From the NCBI RefSeq assembly GCF_013368755.1, contig NC_049561.1, forward strand, positions 2,666,001 through 2,730,000: a stretch of 64,000 nucleotides of DNA, written 5' to 3'. The notes below the pieces were generated by a model, which was given only the letters and a program-made list of their open reading frames with translations, was not told the DNA's origin and made no database searches. Positions 11,501 through 21,936 of the stretch are shown one piece after another; the first letter of the stretch is position 1; every line of letters begins with the position of its first letter. The translations under genes and the position numbers were made by a program. The stretch comes from Talaromyces rugulosus (lineage: Eukaryota; Ascomycota; Eurotiomycetes; Eurotiales; Trichocomaceae).

Positions 11501-12195
11501 GGTCCGGTGGTGGTGGTACTTTTGACTTGCTTCTTCGGGGCACGTACTCGAGTAACTGTCTGACCGAGGTGCATTTCATCGAGATCGGCTCGACGAGGTA
11601 CTTGGTCACGGGGGCCACTGACGGCTACGTCGCCTTTTGGCCATTGACGAGCATTATTATCCACGGTCGTGACAACAATGCGGCGGTAGGGTCTATTGAA
11701 TGGAATATCCACCATGCCATCCATACCAGCAGCATCAAAAGCCTCGAGATTATGAGGTTGTCGGCGACGTGCCAGTTGCTAATCGGCGGCGGAGACGACA
11801 ATGCTCTTTCCATCACGACTTTTCGGTTTGAAGAGAATGAGAACGAGCAGCCGGTTATCAGCACGGTATCCGTGCCCAACGCACATGCGTCCGCTATCAC
11901 GGCTATAAAAATTTTGAATGTTCAAAGAAATGATGACGAGAATGGTTCTGCTGTTGTTAATATGGCATCGTCTGGAAACGATCAACGCGTCAAATTATGG
12001 CGGGTTGGTATTGATGGTGGTAGGACTAAAGCGATTAGTGTTTCGTTGGATGTCGACTGGTATTGCGCGGTTGCTGATATTGCGGCGATGGATGTTATGG
12101 AAATGCCAGACAAAAACGATGAGGGGAAGATGAAGAGAGTGTTGGTTGTGGCTGGTGTTGGGATGGAGATGCTGAGGGTGAAAGATGTTTTTTAA
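8542..12195 (+). CDS. WD40 protein, WDR6/Trm734 (Rtt10) family
   Basis: Likely partner of the Trm7 tRNA 2'-O-methyltransferase for anticodon-loop position 34. Three exons: 8542-8559, 8628-11417 and 11476-12195, giving 1175 residues. The first exon encodes only MSLSLE. It is needed because the long frame has a stop at 8625 just before its first conserved residues and no early ATG, and the donor GTACGA and acceptor GGGTAG fit in phase. WD-type blades are visible throughout, for example DDRTVRIWD, SRGEDATCQLWRLD and GGGDGGVRVFELD. WDR6-like landmarks are the N-terminal PVTGLKAVQYG and the HIGKQIWSLSLAK block. The C-terminal exon continues the propeller (ASSGNDQRVKLWRV). Predicted soluble. Another large WD40 family is possible but fits less well. 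Confidence 0.82.
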
Positions 12196-13160
12196 ATATA
12201 TAACACATTGCACACGAATACCATATTTGAAATACATGATAAAAATATAGATGCAAGGAGAAATAAACTGGCACAAATTTTTTTTAAGATGATTGAATGA
12301 TTCAATGTTGCACGTGTTGAGGACTACGTAGATTCTACCAGAATCCTGCTTCTGTATATTTTCGGCCTCGGTCAACTGACTTCCACTATAGTCCCTAGGG
12401 ATCCAGGCAGGGATGCTATGTGGATAAAACGATCTTCCTGCCTGCCATGCTCTGATATTCTATTTTTAATGTTCAAATACTACGTCTTCCTGCCATTCTT
12501 TGATATTTTCGCATGTTTAAACCGTTTTGGTCTTGTTGATAATTCCGGGTGGCCTGAGAAGATGCTACAGTGTTGAATCGCCCAACCACCGCCTGACATT
12601 CATGAAAGCTGCACGCACACACAGCATTATTTATTGCATGCATGCAATCACTGCCCTCTATTGGCTCAGCAGAGTATGCAGTACGTACATGGAGTATGAC
12701 CATGTACGTAGTAGCACTGGGTAGCGCATTCTAAATGACGTCGCGGGACTCCGCCCAAGAGCCCAAGGGCGCTTGGCAAGACACCTACGTGTCGAATTTT
12801 TCCAGAAGAAAAAATGCGGTTGCCTGCTTCGCCATAGCTTTCATACAGACTCAGCCACAGCGAAAAATCGAAAAGATCGAAAATAGAAACAAAGTCACAA
12901 AAAGGCAACGTGTGCCGCCCGCTTATCGCGTCTCCCCTTCGCTGAGCCACGCTGGGCTGGGCCAATCATGGCAATGACGTAGTGGGGCCCCCGCCCTTAT
13001 TGCGCGGTTTTGGCAGATTGTTATTTATTTAATGTTACTTAAATAACTCCTTCCTTTCCTTTTCCCATCCATCATACCATCCATCATCCTCCATCGCTTT
13101 ACTGTCTCTCGTTCTGCTGTCTCATCAGAATCCATCAGATACTCTCACAACACCGACACC
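12196..13160. other. Intergenic region upstream of the SUR7-like gene
   Basis: About 965 bp with no recognisable gene. Two imperfect copies of a CTTCCTGCC..TGATATT block lie near 12430-12460 and 12480-12506. The last 150 bp are pyrimidine-rich with CCATCCATC-type repeats, typical of a transcription start region. ORFs present are short and without domains. Confidence 0.5.
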
Positions 13161-14224
13161 ATGGGCAAAGCCGGTCGCATTGCCTGCATTTTCACCCCCT
13201 ACGTCCTCACCCTCGGCGCCTTGGCCTCGCTCATTGTCGTCTGGCTGGGATGCACAAAGTCGAGCTCCGACTCGCTCAACAATATATACTATTTCAGGGT
13301 ATGTTTTTTCCTGCTGTTTTCCGGCTTTTCATCCTAACAAATCAATAGGCCGACCTGAGTAACTTGACGGCATCCGGTGGCTCGTCTCTTCTCGACACCC
13401 TCTCCAGCGACCTCGGCGATCTCACCAATCTCGGCAGCGATGATTTCGAGGCTGCGCTGGCAATCGCCAAATCCAACAACGATATCCGCGACTTTTACGA
13501 CATTGGCCTGATGGGCTACTGTGCCGGCAACAAGACCAGCAGCGGCAGCTACGAGGTCGACTACTGCTCCAAGCCCAAGTCCCAGTTTTGGTTTGACCCG
13601 GTCAGCGTGTGGAACCTCAACTCGACCACCAGCGACACCGAAGACATCCTGCCCAGCAGTTTGAAAAAGGCCATCAACACCTACAAGACCGTGTCCAAGT
13701 GGATGTTCATCGCCTATGCCGTTGCCCTGGTCGCTACTGTTGTCGAGCTTGTCGTCGGCCTGTTTGCGATTTGCAGCCGTCTGGGAAGTCTGGCGACCAG
13801 CATCGTTTCCGGAGTCGCGTTCTTGTTCACCATTGCGGCGTCGATCACGGCCACGGCCATGTTTGCCGTCCTCAAGGGCGCGTTTGAATCCGCGCTGAAG
13901 CAGTACGGCATGCACGGATCCATGGGCAAGAACATCTACGTTGCGACCTGGATTGCCACGGCGTTTGCCTTTGGCGCCTCGCTGTTCTGGCTGCTCAGCT
14001 CGTGCTGCTGCTCCGGCCGCTCGCCGTACCATGGCGACCGTCGCCGTGGTCGCAATGCTGTCACTGCCGAAAAGGCGCCGTACACCTATGAGCGTGTCGG
14101 CAGCCCGTACGGCGCCACCCCTGGCGATATTCCGCCGGTGGCTGCTCCATACACGCAGCACCAGAATGTCCCCATGGAGACATACCACCGCCAAAATGCG
14201 TATGAGCCGTTCCGTCATGTCTAA
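13161..14224 (+). CDS. SUR7/PalI family plasma-membrane protein
   Basis: Four-helix membrane protein of the claudin-like SUR7/PalI superfamily, which marks eisosome membrane compartments or takes part in pH signalling. Exons 13161-13298 and 13349-14224 join in phase 0 over a 50-nt intron to 337 residues. The topology fits: a helix at about residues 8-30, a large extracellular loop to about 163, then helices near 165-190, 193-219 and 243-263. The loop contains IGLMGYCAG followed by YCSKPKSQFWFDP, the paired-cysteine pattern of SUR7 proteins. The cytoplasmic tail follows a CCC cluster and is rich in Arg, Pro and Tyr. The neighbourhood also encodes PilA. A PalI-type sensor is less likely because the C-terminal tail is short. 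Confidence 0.85.
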
Positions 14225-15180
14225 ATGGGGGGGTTTTTTTTTGTTGTCTTTTTTTGATATGTTATTTATTTGATCTGGGTTCGGTTTAATGACCTAATGA
14301 CTATTGATTGATTTGAATTGGATTACGATACTGCTGTGACAGTTTTACTCAATATTGTGCCAAGTAGAAACTTTAATTTGGTAATTCTAGAAGGCGGAAC
14401 AATTGCCGAAGCCATAGCTTAATACGAGTCAATACGAGGCACAGCATGTTGCTAAATATACACACAGCATGCAGCGCAGGCTTGGCTTTGCCACTGGCAC
14501 GCCACAACCTGGGGATTTCATATTCTTCAGCAACGGGCATGCATTACTCTTTTTTCCACCAGCGACATGAACACCCAACAGTAAAATACTTTCCCCTGAC
14601 CTGACTCATTACTTGAGAATATTAAATAGCATCTCGTATTTGCGGTCTTGGCGCGCGCGGCCAAGCCGAACAGCATCAGCCTCAGGCGGTCTTGGCTCTT
14701 GGCAGTGGATTTGGTGGGCTGGAGCTAGCCTGTTTGCGTGTATCTCCATACTAGTGTCCTTTATTGGCCAATAGAAAGCAATAAAGCCAATTGCAAAAAT
14801 ACGCCAAAGAGTTTTCAACCAATAGGCAGCCTCCAGGATCCCCACTCCACAACCGCGTTCGTCACGGCTTCTTCCCTCGTGCAACGCTGGTTACCCGCCA
14901 ATAGACGGAGTCGTGACTCTCTGACGCTTCCACTTTTGCTGCCTGCAATGGAACCAACGTCCATCTGCTTGGCTCTAATGACTCCGTATTTTCTCGCTCC
15001 TCGTCGAATGAGCCGCACTAACGAACTTACAAGTCTCGCACTGTTGTGGACCACTGGCTCTTCCATTATATAACAAGCCCGGCGCTTGCTCCAACCCCCC
15101 GACTTCGCTTCGTTCGTTCGGTCGTCTCGCCTCGTGTCTTTCCACTTCAACTTTTTTACCACCTACCGAAAAATCAAAAC
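14225..15180. promoter_or_regulatory. Intergenic region with promoter of the aspartic protease gene
   Basis: No gene is recognisable. Three forward CCAAT boxes lie at 14768-14772, 14819-14823 and 14898-14902, with an inverted ATTGG at 14763-14767. TATATAA at 15067-15073 is about 110 bp before the protease ATG, and a CT-rich leader follows. This layout is a plausible fungal core promoter. The calls are by eye only. Confidence 0.45.
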
Positions 15181-16993
15181 ATGGCCGTCCTGTCGTCCCT
15201 GCGAGGCCTCGCCCTCCTGGGCCTGGCTGCCACCACTGCTCTCGCCGAGCCCCGAGTGCTGCACATGCCCATGGCTCGCAATGCCAACCACCCCGGTCCT
15301 CTGGCCAAACGCGCAGGCGACACCGCCAACACCGCCCAGGTCACCGTCGTCAACGATGTCAGTTACGGCCTGTACTATGTGAATGCGACTGTGGGGACGC
15401 CTGGACAAGAGCTTAGCTTGATTTTGGATACGGGTAGCAGTGATGTCTGGTTCTTTGGTACCGGTGCCTGCGCTGCGTCGACGCAGTCGCAGGGGGATTG
15501 CTTTGGGGGAGAATGTAAGAAATCTTTTTTTTTTTTTCCCTTGTCGCCTGCGTGATTTTAAGCATTTTCAACGTTTTCTTGTATACACATAACACGTGCT
15601 TGCCATGTGCTGCGCGGATCCGCATTCCATCCCTTCGCTCCCAGACCAGACCTTCCCAGACCAGACCTTCCTCCAGACCATCCGCTAACACAATCTAGAC
15701 AACGACAAAAAATCTTCCACCTACAAACTCCTCGACAAAGGCACCTTTCAAATCCAATATGGAACCAATGGCTCCAACGTCGAGGGCGACTACATTGCCG
15801 ACACCTTCACCGTTGGCGGCGCTACTGTCAAAAACGCCATCATGGCCGTCGCGTACGAAGTCAGCGAGGTCCCAGCCGGAATCATGGGCGTTGGCTTCGC
15901 CTCCAACGAAGCCATTGTTGGCGATGGCGGCAAGGCCTACAAGAGCATCGTGGACAAAATGGTCTCGGAGGGGGTTATTAGCACCAAGGCGTATAGTTTG
16001 TGGTTGAACGATTTGTGTATGTTTTTTTCTTCTTCTTTTTTTTCCCCTGGAGTAAAGCTGACTTTTTCTTCAGTCTCGAGTAGCGGAAACTGCCTGTTCG
16101 GCGGCTACGACACCAAAAAGTTCTCTGGCAATCTCCTGAGTGTGCCCATCCAGCCCGACGCCCAAACGGACGAATTGACTAGCATGACTGTGGCGTGGAC
16201 TTCTCTGCAGCTCAGCACTGGCGACAGCGCCAAGTCGATCACGTCCAGCAGCTTCAAGGAGCCCGCACTTTTGGACTCGGGTACCACCTTGAGTATCATC
16301 CCGGCGCAAATTTACGAGGAGCTGCACTCGTTCTTCGAAGCCCAAGACGATGGAGTCGGCAACGCCCTTGTCGAGTGTGCAAAGCTCAACGATGCCCAGG
16401 GTACGCTGGACTTTCAATTTGGCGGCTCCAAGGGCCCCGTTATCAAAGTCCCGTTTTCCGAGTTTGCCTTGCCTGCCATCACCACCGCCGGCACCTGGTA
16501 TCAATACGAGGACGGCAGTTACGCCTGTACTCTTGGCATGCAGCCGCAGACTGAAGGTATTCCTGTTATTCTGGGAGATACTTTCCTGCGCTCGGCCTAT
16601 GTCGTTTATGATTTGGACAACTTTGAGATCTCGCTTGCCCAGACCGTCTTCAACACCACCGAGACGGAAATTGTCGAGATCTCCAAGGCCAAGCCCGTCG
16701 CCAGCGTCGTGAGCGGCGTGGTTGCCACGCAGACAGCCACCTCTGGCGGTGTTGCTCCTGGTGATGGTGGTAGCGGAAGCGATGGCAGCAGTGGCACCTC
16801 GTTCCCGACTGCCACCGCTGGTGCATCGGAGAGCAATGGTCTGGGCGATATCTCCAGCCTACCCACCGCCACTTCTTCTTCTTCTGATGGCGGCAATGCT
16901 GGCGCTACAGTGCATGTTCCTGGTTTGCTGCTGAGTCTGCAAGCTGCCGGCCTGTCCATGATTATTGGCGGCGCCCTTTTTTCGTTGGCTTGA
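15181..16993 (+). CDS. GPI-anchored aspartic endopeptidase (yapsin/OpsB-like)
   Basis: Secreted pepsin-family (A1) protease expected at the cell surface or wall. Exons 15181-15514, 15699-16016 and 16074-16993 splice to 523 residues. There is a signal peptide (about 1-22) and a propeptide ending at the dibasic Kex2-type site Lys43-Arg44. Catalytic motifs are Asp83 in DTGSSDVW and Asp285 in LLDSGTTLS. The flap region follows the first motif and LNDLFSSSGNCLFGGYD marks the OpsB/yapsin group. The C-terminus is a Ser/Thr/Gly-rich stalk followed by a hydrophobic tail, the pattern of a GPI-attachment signal. Intron 2 is 57 nt with no stop in frame, so retention would only insert 19 residues. Intron 1 (184 nt) is long and carries a tandem repeat. 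Confidence 0.92.
15641..15670 (+). repeat. Exact 15-bp tandem duplication in an intron
   Basis: CCAGACCAGACCTTC occurs twice back to back inside intron 1 of the aspartic protease gene, followed by a partial third copy. It explains part of the unusual 184-nt intron length. Confidence 0.9.
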
Positions 16994-17165
16994 AATAAAA
17001 GTCTTTTTTTCGTTCTTGCTATTTTTTTATTTATTTATTTCTTGGATAAATTGAACCTAGATGCGAGATACACCTTGTATATAACAGTGTTACGACTTGG
17101 CTAGCTATTTAGCGTTATAATCAGAATAATGTCTTTTTTTCCCGCAATTCTTTCCTTTCTTCTTT

Positions 17166-20100
17166 CTACCAAGCAATCCTCGCCACCGGTCCCCCCGGCC
17201 ACATTCTCACCACCAGCTTCCTAATCTCATCCATACACAACACACCCACTGCCAGCGGCAACGGCAAAAACCAAAACTCAATGGGCGCCGACGCCGTTCC
17301 AAAGATGCGCTGAATACCAGGCTCCTCCGTCACAAACACCGCAATAGCCAAACTCACCGCCGCGCCAGCCAACAACCACAGATTCCTGCGCTCCTTGGAA
17401 AAAAAGGGATCCGCCTGCACGATGGAGAGTCGCTTGTTGCGCACGCTCAGAATATTGCCCCATTGCAGGAACACCAGCGTGATGAAATACACGCTCTGGC
17501 CAGCGGTGTTGAAATGCGCGAGTTCATCGGCGGTATACCCATAAAACCCGTCTGAATAGCCCTCGTAGGCGAACACCAGTGCGTGGAAGGGGATGTGCGC
17601 GTGGCGCCAGAAGTACAGGAAAAACATGGCGTGGGCGCAGACAGTCTGCATGACGCCCATGAACAAGTAACTCTGGATATAGATTTTCAGCGTGATGAGT
17701 CTGTCGCGCTTGACATTGCGTGGTGGCAGCGCGAGAAGGTCGAATTCCTCGCGCTCGGTGATGAGAGCCAGGGCCAGGAACAGGTCGGTGAAGACGCAGA
17801 TGATAATCATCAAAAAGGATGAAAGCGGCAATGGCACACCGAAAAACACGTTGAGTATCACTGGCCAGATCTCAGACCAGGATCCGGCTGGTAGCAGGTA
17901 GCTAATCACTTTCTGCAGGTTTTGAAACACCAGCCGACCCAGCCGGATTGCGTCGATAATGGACGACAGCTGGTTATCGAGCAGCACCAAATCGGCGGCT
18001 TCGAGCGCCACGTCGCTGCCAGAGGCCACCGCGATTCCGACATCTGCAGCACGCATGGCTGGCGCGTCGTTGACGCCGTCGCCGGTCACGGCTACGACGT
18101 TGTCGTCGCGTGCGCGGAATTCGTTGACAATGCGTAACTTTTGCTCAGGCAGCGTGCGGCCAAACACGATTTCGCGGTAGCGGCATACAATATCCCAGTC
18201 GGCGGCGGTGAGTTGTGATATCGCTGGGCCTTCGAGGACGAGGCTCTCGCTGCTCTCGCTATTCTTCTCCAGCTCGCTATTGTTATTACCTTGCAGCCGT
18301 CGCTTGACAATCGTATCAAATGTATCTGGCTCCCTAGCGCCGCTGCTGAAAATGCCCACGTCTCGCGCAATCGCGGCGCCAGTGGCTCCCAAATCGCCAG
18401 TGACCATGAGAAAGCGCACGCCGGCGCGCCGACACGCTGCGACTGTGGCAGCAGTCTCGCTGCGTGGCGGATCGACGATGCCGAGCAGGCCGATCAGACA
18501 CAGGTCAGACATTGCGGCGCTCTGGATCTCGTCGCTAAAGGCGTTGGATCCCAGCTGTTGCTTGGGCGTGATGGTCCGCTGGCAGAGCATCAGCACGCGC
18601 TCGGCGTTGCGCGACATTTGCTGCTGCTGCTGAGAAACCAGCTGGCCCGTGACGGACATGTCTAAAGGGTGGATGGAGTTGGTTTTGTACGACCAGTACT
18701 GCGTGCAGCGTGGTAGGAGAATGTCAGAGGCGCCCTTGATGATCATCAGGAACTCGGTTGTGCTCGGTTTGATTTCGTGTAGAGTGAGCATCCATTTGTT
18801 GGTCGAGTTGAACGGAATCTGAAAGATTTCGCGGTTGGCAGCTTTCAACGAGCTTGACGATTCTGCCTGTACAGACTCGACGAATTTCAACATGGCGCCG
18901 TCTGTTGCGTTTCCGTGCACTAGTCGTTCCATCACCGGCTGGTCCAAGGTTGATGCATCGAACGTGCCGTCGTTGCAGAGTGCAGCAGCAGTGTGCAGCT
19001 GCCTCAACGCCGCCGGGCTGTTGTCCTTTTCCAGAAGCTGTGTAGCAGCGCTGACAGGCATGGTCTCGTCGACAAATGCGGCCGTGACAACCGCCATCCG
19101 GTTTTCTGTCAATGTGCCCGTCTTATCCGAACAAATCACATTCACACACCCCAGTGTTTCCACCGTCGAAAGACCCTTGGGCAGGATATTGTGCGCTTTC
19201 ATACGCCGAGCAACCATCATCAGCGTCAGCGCAACGCCTACGGGCATGCCCTCTGGTATAAAGGCAACTACACAGCCCATGACATCGTCGAGCATGGCAA
19301 TGACATCCATAAACGCTGCATGTTTAACCCTCAACCAACCCGCCCAGGTAAACAGCAATAACGCAGCAAGAACCACCGTCAAACACACAATAATCAGCAC
19401 AAACCGGCTAATCTCTCGCTGGATCAGCGTGGGTTGCGGCTTGACCGAGGTCGTGGTCAGCGCAATATGGCCCATGACAGATCTGGCCCCCGTCAAAATC
19501 ACAACACCAGTGGCACTACCGTTGGTGACCATGCTGCCCATGAGAGCAATGTTGCGTGTTTCGAGGAAATTGTGACTTGTTGCCGCTGTTACGCCTTCGA
19601 CTTCCTCGGATTCGCCGGTGAGCATGGACCGGTCGAAACGTACGTCGCTGGATGTGCTGAGCAGGCGCAGGTCCGCGGGCACTTTGTTTCCAATGCTGAC
19701 TTTGACAATGTCGCCAACGACAAGCCCGGTTGCTTTGAGAGAGGCTGTCTGGCCATTGTCCCGTATGACTACCGCTTCGGCCGGCAGCAAATCGAGAATC
19801 GCCTTCATGGTTTGTGCCGTCGACCAGTCCTGAAAGGCTGAAAAGGAAGCCTGCAGAAAAATAACAATGAGTACGAGCACCGCCAGTCCCAGGTTGTACG
19901 GGTCTGGGTCTGGGTCGCCGAGAGGCCGCCAACAAATGAAAAAAATGATCACTCCGACCCAGAGCACAGAGCAGAATCCGCCAAAGATGTACTTGAGTAG
20001 TTTGACGATGTAGTTTTGCCGGGGACGGGGTAGTGTGTTGGCTCCATCGCGGGCAAGACGAGCGCCGGCTTCTGTCGAGGATAGTCCATTGTCCGGGTTG

Positions 20101-20537
20101 GCGTCGAGCTGGTTGCAGAGTATTTCGGCGGGGAGAGTGTGGAAGCTGACGTTGTCAAAGGAGCCGCCAGAATCGTCTTCGACTTTTTTACCACCACCAC
20201 CAGCAGCAGTAGTATCATTTGTTGACTCGTTGCTACTGTCAACACTGATATACTCACCACGTTTGGAGTCTTCAACCTGGAAACTCATCCGCCGAAACTC
20301 AATCGACATTTCCGAGATTGACCGAGCACGGCTGCGAGACCGAGACTGGGACCGAGACTGAGGCCGCGAGCTTGAGATTGAAGCTCGGCTGTGCGGCCGC
20401 TGCGCATAACCCGTGGAGGTTTTGTCGACATGGTCCTTTTTGTTGTCGTCGCGAAAGGTTATGCGCTGAGGGACGACAGGTGGTGCCTGTGCCTTTTCGA
20501 CGTCGTCGTCATTGGGGAGGGTTTCTTCTATTCCCAT
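17166..20537 (-). CDS. P-type cation ATPase, Na,K-ATPase alpha-like (type II)
   Basis: Membrane ion pump driven by ATP. One 1123-residue exon. The start is placed at 20537 (MGIEETLPND) because further upstream the frame runs through a poly-A tract. The order of parts is that of a type II P-ATPase: TGES-type actuator motif near residue 306 (LTGESEEVEG), PEGMP in helix M4 near 428, phosphorylation site Asp in CSDKTGTLTENRM near 473, and the hinge GDGVNDAPAMRAADVGIA near 816, with about ten hydrophobic segments. The sequence around PEGMPVGVALTLMMVARRMK fits the Ascomycete group related to animal Na,K-/H,K-ATPases rather than ENA or PMR1 pumps. The transported ion cannot be read off with confidence. 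The N-terminus has an unusual Arg/Ser-rich stretch. The gene diverges from the GH3 gene. Confidence 0.88.
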   Translation of the reverse strand: MGIEETLPNDDDVEKAQAPPVVPQRITFRDDNKKDHVDKTSTGYAQRPHSRASISSSRPQSRSQSRSRSRARSISEMSIEFRRMSFQVEDSKRGEYISVDSSNESTNDTTAAGGGGKKVEDDSGGSFDNVSFHTLPAEILCNQLDANPDNGLSSTEAGARLARDGANTLPRPRQNYIVKLLKYIFGGFCSVLWVGVIIFFICWRPLGDPDPDPYNLGLAVLVLIVIFLQASFSAFQDWSTAQTMKAILDLLPAEAVVIRDNGQTASLKATGLVVGDIVKVSIGNKVPADLRLLSTSSDVRFDRSMLTGESEEVEGVTAATSHNFLETRNIALMGSMVTNGSATGVVILTGARSVMGHIALTTTSVKPQPTLIQREISRFVLIIVCLTVVLAALLLFTWAGWLRVKHAAFMDVIAMLDDVMGCVVAFIPEGMPVGVALTLMMVARRMKAHNILPKGLSTVETLGCVNVICSDKTGTLTENRMAVVTAAFVDETMPVSAATQLLEKDNSPAALRQLHTAAALCNDGTFDASTLDQPVMERLVHGNATDGAMLKFVESVQAESSSSLKAANREIFQIPFNSTNKWMLTLHEIKPSTTEFLMIIKGASDILLPRCTQYWSYKTNSIHPLDMSVTGQLVSQQQQQMSRNAERVLMLCQRTITPKQQLGSNAFSDEIQSAAMSDLCLIGLLGIVDPPRSETAATVAACRRAGVRFLMVTGDLGATGAAIARDVGIFSSGAREPDTFDTIVKRRLQGNNNSELEKNSESSESLVLEGPAISQLTAADWDIVCRYREIVFGRTLPEQKLRIVNEFRARDDNVVAVTGDGVNDAPAMRAADVGIAVASGSDVALEAADLVLLDNQLSSIIDAIRLGRLVFQNLQKVISYLLPAGSWSEIWPVILNVFFGVPLPLSSFLMIIICVFTDLFLALALITEREEFDLLALPPRNVKRDRLITLKIYIQSYLFMGVMQTVCAHAMFFLYFWRHAHIPFHALVFAYEGYSDGFYGYTADELAHFNTAGQSVYFITLVFLQWGNILSVRNKRLSIVQADPFFSKERRNLWLLAGAAVSLAIAVFVTEEPGIQRIFGTASAPIEFWFLPLPLAVGVLCMDEIRKLVVRMWPGGPVARIAW

Positions 20538-21936
20538 GTCCTTGGAAAAAAAAAAAAAAAAAAAAAAAAGAAATGTAATATAATCTATGAAGATGTTGAG
20601 TTTCTGCAAGCTGGTTCTGTAGACAAGGGAAGGAAAGGCTTTGTTTTCGTTTTACACGTACAACAAGACAAGGGGGCATGCAACGCCTTTTAAGCAGACA
20701 GAAAATCAATCACGCAAAGAAAATCTCATCGAAACCAGTCTCTTTTTTTTTTTTTTTTTCCTTTTTCCTCTATACGTCTGCCTCCTCCTCAACCCCCACA
20801 ACCCACACACAGCTTATAGCTACATGCAACCTACGTAACAAAAACTGAAAACCACATGGCATCAACGACCCAAGAGATGTACTATATCCCAAATGATTGG
20901 ACCAGCAGCACAAGAAACAAATGCCTCGTGGGAGCTCATGCTTTTTTTGGTGTTGGGTGAACATTGAATGGGGTTTTTAGTTTGGCAGCGGGAAGAAATA
21001 TGGTTTGTCCAGAATTAATCTCTCATATTATTCTCTCACAAGAAGCGGAGGATTTAGCCTTTTCCTTTTTTCTTTCTTTTTTTTTCTTCTCTGACAACAT
21101 CAGTTGCGGAATGGTAACATTTATTTGTTTTTATTACTTGAGAATATTGAGTAATCTGGTTTTTCTGTAAAGGTAAGAGGATGTCGGTGTTGAATATGGG
21201 TCCAGATGTCGTAAACATTGATTAGGGCTACGACATTAAAGACCGCACAAGTCGGATATTTTCAAATTGTTGGCTAGCTATAATGCATGCAAGCAACTGC
21301 CGCCCAGCACGTGGCTCAGAATATGGCAGAATTAAAGAATTAAAGAACTTCGAGGCTCTTTGATGATATTATTATTACATGCTATATGAATGAATGCTGT
21401 GGCCGCGAAAATTCCCTCATGGAGCGAAGCTTGCCGAATCGGGTTAGCTTCCCATGTGCCTTCACTACATATATTGATGCGTCTGTCAAATAATTGCTAC
21501 ATATTTTTTCTTCTCGGCAACACGTGCTGCTCACTGCCTACATACCACATACCACCCGACGTCCAACGTCCAACGTCCCAGCTGAACACCTCGTATTCAC
21601 CCTCACAAATGCAACGTCTCGCCCCCAGTTGCGAATATGGCAAACCGGAGCGTGGCGGTACCCGGAGCTTGTCATTGGCTGCGATTCGGGAGATCTACAT
21701 TGGGCTTGGTTTATTTTATTTAAATTGAAACAGGCAGCTCGATCTCGCTATGAGAAATACGAGCGATCTCCCAGATAAGCTCGTTGTATGGTTCCTGTTT
21801 GGGAATGGTCGTTGGAATTGCGAATAAACTAGGGCATGTGTATGTATATAAAGGTCGCACTCATCTACCGCCAAATTTTATGGCAAGGTAGTAATGGATT
21901 ATTGAATGTTCATTCTTTTTTTTTGCCTGCAGTAAA
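20538..21936. other. Divergent intergenic region with long homopolymers
   Basis: About 1.4 kb between the ATPase (-) and the GH3 gene (+), carrying both promoters. It contains a 24-nt A run at 20546-20569 immediately upstream of the ATPase start, a T-rich run near 20742-20760 and another near 21060-21090. CAACGTC-type short repeats lie near 21560-21580. No gene is seen. Confidence 0.5.
20546..20569 (+). repeat. Poly(A)24 tract
   Basis: Uninterrupted run of 24 A on the plus strand, which is T24 on the coding strand of the ATPase, ending 8 bp before its ATG. It lies in the leader and is prone to length variation. Confidence 0.9.

Noticed and set aside
13334..14218. Long open frame (294 codons) antisense to the SUR7-family gene
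   Set aside because: It mirrors the third-position GC bias of the real gene, has no domain and lies fully inside it. The plus-strand gene has clear helices, a splice site and the family cysteine pattern.
18835..19575. Open frame of 246 codons antisense to the P-type ATPase
   Set aside because: It is a complementary-strand shadow of a highly conserved ATPase region with no recognisable protein features of its own.
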